Below, in pieces: positions 61,844 to 64,000 of a DNA stretch of 64,000 bases. Location of the stretch: NCBI GenBank assembly GCA_015060065.1, contig SUZF01000001.1:62001-126000 (forward strand), in the 5' to 3' direction. Each line of letters starts with the position of its first letter. Position 1 is the first letter of the stretch. A program made the translations under genes and the position numbers. This DNA comes from Rikenellaceae bacterium (lineage in GTDB: Bacteria > Bacteroidota > Bacteroidia > Bacteroidales > Rikenellaceae). The notes under the pieces were generated by a model that had not been told where the DNA came from, made no database searches, and saw only the letters and a program-made list of their open reading frames with translations.

Positions 61844-62902
61844 CTATTTCCGAGCAAAATCGCCCTCGTCCAACATATTAAAGAATCGCTCCAAGCACCA
61901 CACCATCCATCTCTGGTCGCCACCAAGACCCTCGTGACACGCCCCGCGGAACTCTTCGCGAGTCGGGCCCTGCCAATCGCGGAACCACTCATTCGTAGCA
62001 CGAGGCATCGGCAACTTGGGCGGAATTTCGAATGCGGGATAGAGTCGGTTAAATACCTCGCGCACCAGATATTTATTCTCGCCACGACGCACTCGCTCGA
62101 TATCAAGAGGCACGGCAAGGCGCGACGTTGCAAAGGGAGAGAGGAACTTCACTCCGGCACACTCGCAAGCGTTATGGTAACTACCGAGTGACTCGCGCAG
62201 AAAGACATTGCGATTAAACTCGTGGGCATCGGTCATTCCGTCTATGGTATATTTTGCAACCGGCTCCAACACTCGTTCCCAATCGCGCAAAACCTTATCG
62301 GGCGCAACATACGAGTATCTCTCGACAAACTCCTCAAACGTCCAGTCGCGCGAGAGCAGGCCACTCATACCGCCATAGTTCACATCAGCACTCTCGCCAA
62401 AGATAAGGGCGTCGTATCCGTCAGCCTTCGCCTGCAATGCCGCCTTATAAATCTGCACCTCGATAGAGTGAATCGGAGCCCCCTTGTGGCGCATCAGAAT
62501 CGGGGCATAACGCTCGAAATCCTCCCACCACATCTCGACAATATGGTGTTTCAAACTGCACTCCTCGGCATATCGGGCAGCAATCGGGGTCTCATCAGCC
62601 ACAGGCGTACCCGGCACTACACACTTAAAGGTGTATGACTGCGACCCCTTGGGCATAAACTTCGCCAAGATTGCCGAGTCGATACCGCCCGAAAGAGCCA
62701 GCGCAGCACGATTCTCGGTAACATACCGCTTCATCTCGGAGGCTATATGCTCCTCCAACTCCTCGCTGTCGTGAATTTCGGCTCGGTTTGTATATTCGGG
62801 TGCATAGGTCGGCACCACACCCTCGGCAAAGCAACGCGTGCGGTCATAGACCGTGCGGTACATCAGGTACGAACTTGCGCAATATCTCTTATCGACTTTC
62901 AT
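61844..62902 (-). CDS. Stand-alone asparagine-synthase-type amidotransferase domain
   Basis: The 352-residue protein contains only the ATP-dependent synthetase half of asparagine synthase: the PP-loop LALSGGIDSA at 68-77, a SADVNYGGMSGLL segment, and a C-terminal part (LPMPRATNEWFRDW). The N-terminal Ntn glutaminase with its Cys2 is absent, so it may use free ammonia or adenylate some other acid. It is 3 bases from the cytidylyltransferase gene, which follows licD, so it may modify a surface polymer. Its substrate is unknown. Confidence 0.78.
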   Translation of the reverse strand: MKVDKRYCASSYLMYRTVYDRTRCFAEGVVPTYAPEYTNRAEIHDSEELEEHIASEMKRYVTENRAALALSGGIDSAILAKFMPKGSQSYTFKCVVPGTPVADETPIAARYAEECSLKHHIVEMWWEDFERYAPILMRHKGAPIHSIEVQIYKAALQAKADGYDALIFGESADVNYGGMSGLLSRDWTFEEFVERYSYVAPDKVLRDWERVLEPVAKYTIDGMTDAHEFNRNVFLRESLGSYHNACECAGVKFLSPFATSRLAVPLDIERVRRGENKYLVREVFNRLYPAFEIPPKLPMPRATNEWFRDWQGPTREEFRGACHEGLGGDQRWMVWCLERFFNMLDEGDFARK

Positions 62903-62905
62903 ACC

Positions 62906-63319
62906 CTACTCCCTTACTGCGTTCAGAGCCTTGGTTATCTGGGTCGATGATACGCCCTTCGTATAGGGGAAATAGACGATGCGGATACCCTCGGCAGCAA
63001 AAGCCTTCTCGTACTCCTGCCACTTTTCGGTACCATACCAATCATCTCCTACAAAGAGAATAGTTGCTCCCAACTTCTTACACATCGCGAGTTTGTCCAT
63101 ATCGCTCTGCGGTACTGCGGCATCGACACACTTTATGTTGCGCACAATCTCGATGCGGTCCTCGAAAGGAATCATCGCGTGCTTGCCCTTGTATGTTACA
63201 AGGTCATCCGTTGTGACACCGACAATCAGTTTGTCGCACATTCCCTTGGCATTTTTCAGTAAGTTCAGGTGGCCGATATGAAAGAGGTCATATACTCCGG
63301 CCGTGTAGCCTATTACCAT
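62906..63319 (-). CDS. TagD-like cytidylyltransferase
   Basis: The 137-residue protein has the nucleotidyltransferase motif HIGH at 14-17 after GYTAGVYDLF, GVTTDDLV, FVGDDWYGT and the C-terminal SSTQI. It resembles glycerol-3-phosphate or related CTP-using transferases that activate phospho-alcohols. It is 3 bases after licD and 3 before the asparagine-synthase-like gene. A likely role is making the CDP-activated group that LicD transfers; this is inferred from order. Confidence 0.87.
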   Translation of the reverse strand: MVIGYTAGVYDLFHIGHLNLLKNAKGMCDKLIVGVTTDDLVTYKGKHAMIPFEDRIEIVRNIKCVDAAVPQSDMDKLAMCKKLGATILFVGDDWYGTEKWQEYEKAFAAEGIRIVYFPYTKGVSSTQITKALNAVRE

Positions 63320-63322
63320 AAT

Positions 63323-64000
63323 CTATCTGTTGTTTTTGAAATATTCTGTATAGGGTCTATCCGGGTCAAACTCCACGCCTCCGTGTGAGGTACCGTTCTT
63401 ATTTTCGGGTATGCGCATATAATCGCCATAGTGGCGACGCAGAACGGCATCCCACCCCTTCGGTGCGGGGAGTTTCAACATTTCGAAATCGAGCATCTCG
63501 ACCTCTGCCCAATCCTCCTTGTTCCATATTACGGCATCGCGATACGAAAGCGATGTGTGACCCACTCTCGCACCTCCTTTGCCGGCATACTCCGCTGCAA
63601 TGCGGTTGAACTCGCAAAACGCCCCCTTGGGCGAGAACTTTCCGAAGTGTAACCACTCGTGCAGAGCATAAACCGCACGCTTGAACAGTGAGCGATACTC
63701 GCGACGAAAGGTCAGGCGGTGCGCTTTACGTGCCAACTTGCGCAGGCGACGACGATGGTGCTTCAACTCCCTCTCGGCATCAGGCACCTCGTCCAGCGGG
63801 AAGATATCCATAAAGATTCCACGATTGATATCTCGATTACGGTCTTGGCGGATGGCTCCCGTAGTACGGCTGTCACGCAGTTGAGCGTGAGTACGAAAAA
63901 ATCCCTTTTCGGTGCAAGGAGTCTGCAAGAAGTAGTGCTCACCAAACTCTTCTGCCCCGATTTCGAGCAGGCGGTTATAGTCCTCGCGCGGCATCAGTAG
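63323..64000 (-). CDS. LicD-family phosphotransferase, partial
   Basis: The frame is open through the window end, so the N terminus lies beyond base 64000. The visible 225 codons start in the segment just after the family's catalytic aspartates (MPREDYNRLL) and include TTGAIRQDR, FMDIFPLDEVPD and the C-terminal YGDYMRIPENK. LicD proteins add phosphocholine or similar groups to surface glycans. With the cytidylyltransferase next to it, it probably belongs to a glycan-decorating unit. Confidence 0.87.
   Translation of the reverse strand, partial: LLMPREDYNRLLEIGAEEFGEHYFLQTPCTEKGFFRTHAQLRDSRTTGAIRQDRNRDINRGIFMDIFPLDEVPDAERELKHHRRRLRKLARKAHRLTFRREYRSLFKRAVYALHEWLHFGKFSPKGAFCEFNRIAAEYAGKGGARVGHTSLSYRDAVIWNKEDWAEVEMLDFEMLKLPAPKGWDAVLRRHYGDYMRIPENKNGTSHGGVEFDPDRPYTEYFKNNR

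Overview
The window looks like a chromosome segment from a gut Bacteroidales. The evidence is promoters of the form TTTG-N19-21-TAnnTTTG upstream of several genes, few Shine-Dalgarno sequences, a Bat (aerotolerance) locus, lipoproteins with BACON-like and GH43 domains, an EF-G2-type paralogue and a class-A RNase P RNA. Base composition and the use of the futalosine menaquinone route (mqnB, mqnD) suggest Rikenellaceae, possibly Alistipes; this genus guess is an inference. No prophage, insertion sequence, CRISPR array, tRNA or rRNA was seen. The content is mostly conserved metabolism.

Layout. 1-5731 (+): pyrimidine operon carB(partial)-pyrK-pyrD-pyrF-glutaredoxin-like-pyrE-pyrB, closed by a strong terminator. 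5828-13862 (-): MsbA-like ABC exporter, DHH phosphoesterase, S41 protease lipoprotein, nth and uvrD. 14064-19809 (+): Bat-type locus moxR-DUF58-membrane protein-TPR-batA-batB, followed by about 670 bases of hairpins and short repeats. 20479-24606 (+): lipA-lipB-recJ-folE. 24626-31111 (-): GH43 lipoprotein, rnpB, DEAD-box helicase, SDR plus aldehyde dehydrogenase, secreted PHP phosphoesterase. 31214-42304 (-): purine operon purE-purL-purF-purM-purN-purH-purD-folD, probably reading on into the PHP gene. 42847-44415 (+): FAD glycerol-3-phosphate dehydrogenase. 44573-45366 (-): ECF sigma factor and a 43-residue ORF. 45651-54454 (-): metY-metX-hom and comEC-methyltransferase-YihY-DUF2520-kdsC. 54650-56803 (-): EF-G-like factor. 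56958-64000 (-): licD(partial)-cytidylyltransferase-asparagine-synthase-like-GH36-like-aminopeptidase P-mqnB-GH78 remnant-mqnD.

How the genes fit together. The pyrimidine block runs from carbamoyl phosphate to UMP apart from PyrC and CarA. The purine block contains most steps from PRPP to IMP, and FolD supplies the formyl-THF used by PurN and PurH. LipA and LipB make the lipoyl cofactor. MetY, MetX and Hom take aspartate semialdehyde towards homocysteine. MqnB and MqnD belong to the futalosine pathway.

Most unusual points. (1) PurF has lost the N-terminal catalytic cysteine and the glutamine-binding arginine of its glutaminase half, but keeps its PRTase and Fe-S residues. (2) The purE leader carries a nine-residue ORF with four Gln codons just before a stable hairpin. 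(3) Two intercistronic elements in the purine operon share fixed core sequences and a stem with compensatory base changes. (4) PyrB carries a C-terminal copy of the PyrI zinc domain. (5) A 43-residue ORF behind the ECF sigma gene has its start codon inside a perfect inverted repeat. (6) An 11-bp inverted repeat overlaps the lipA promoter.
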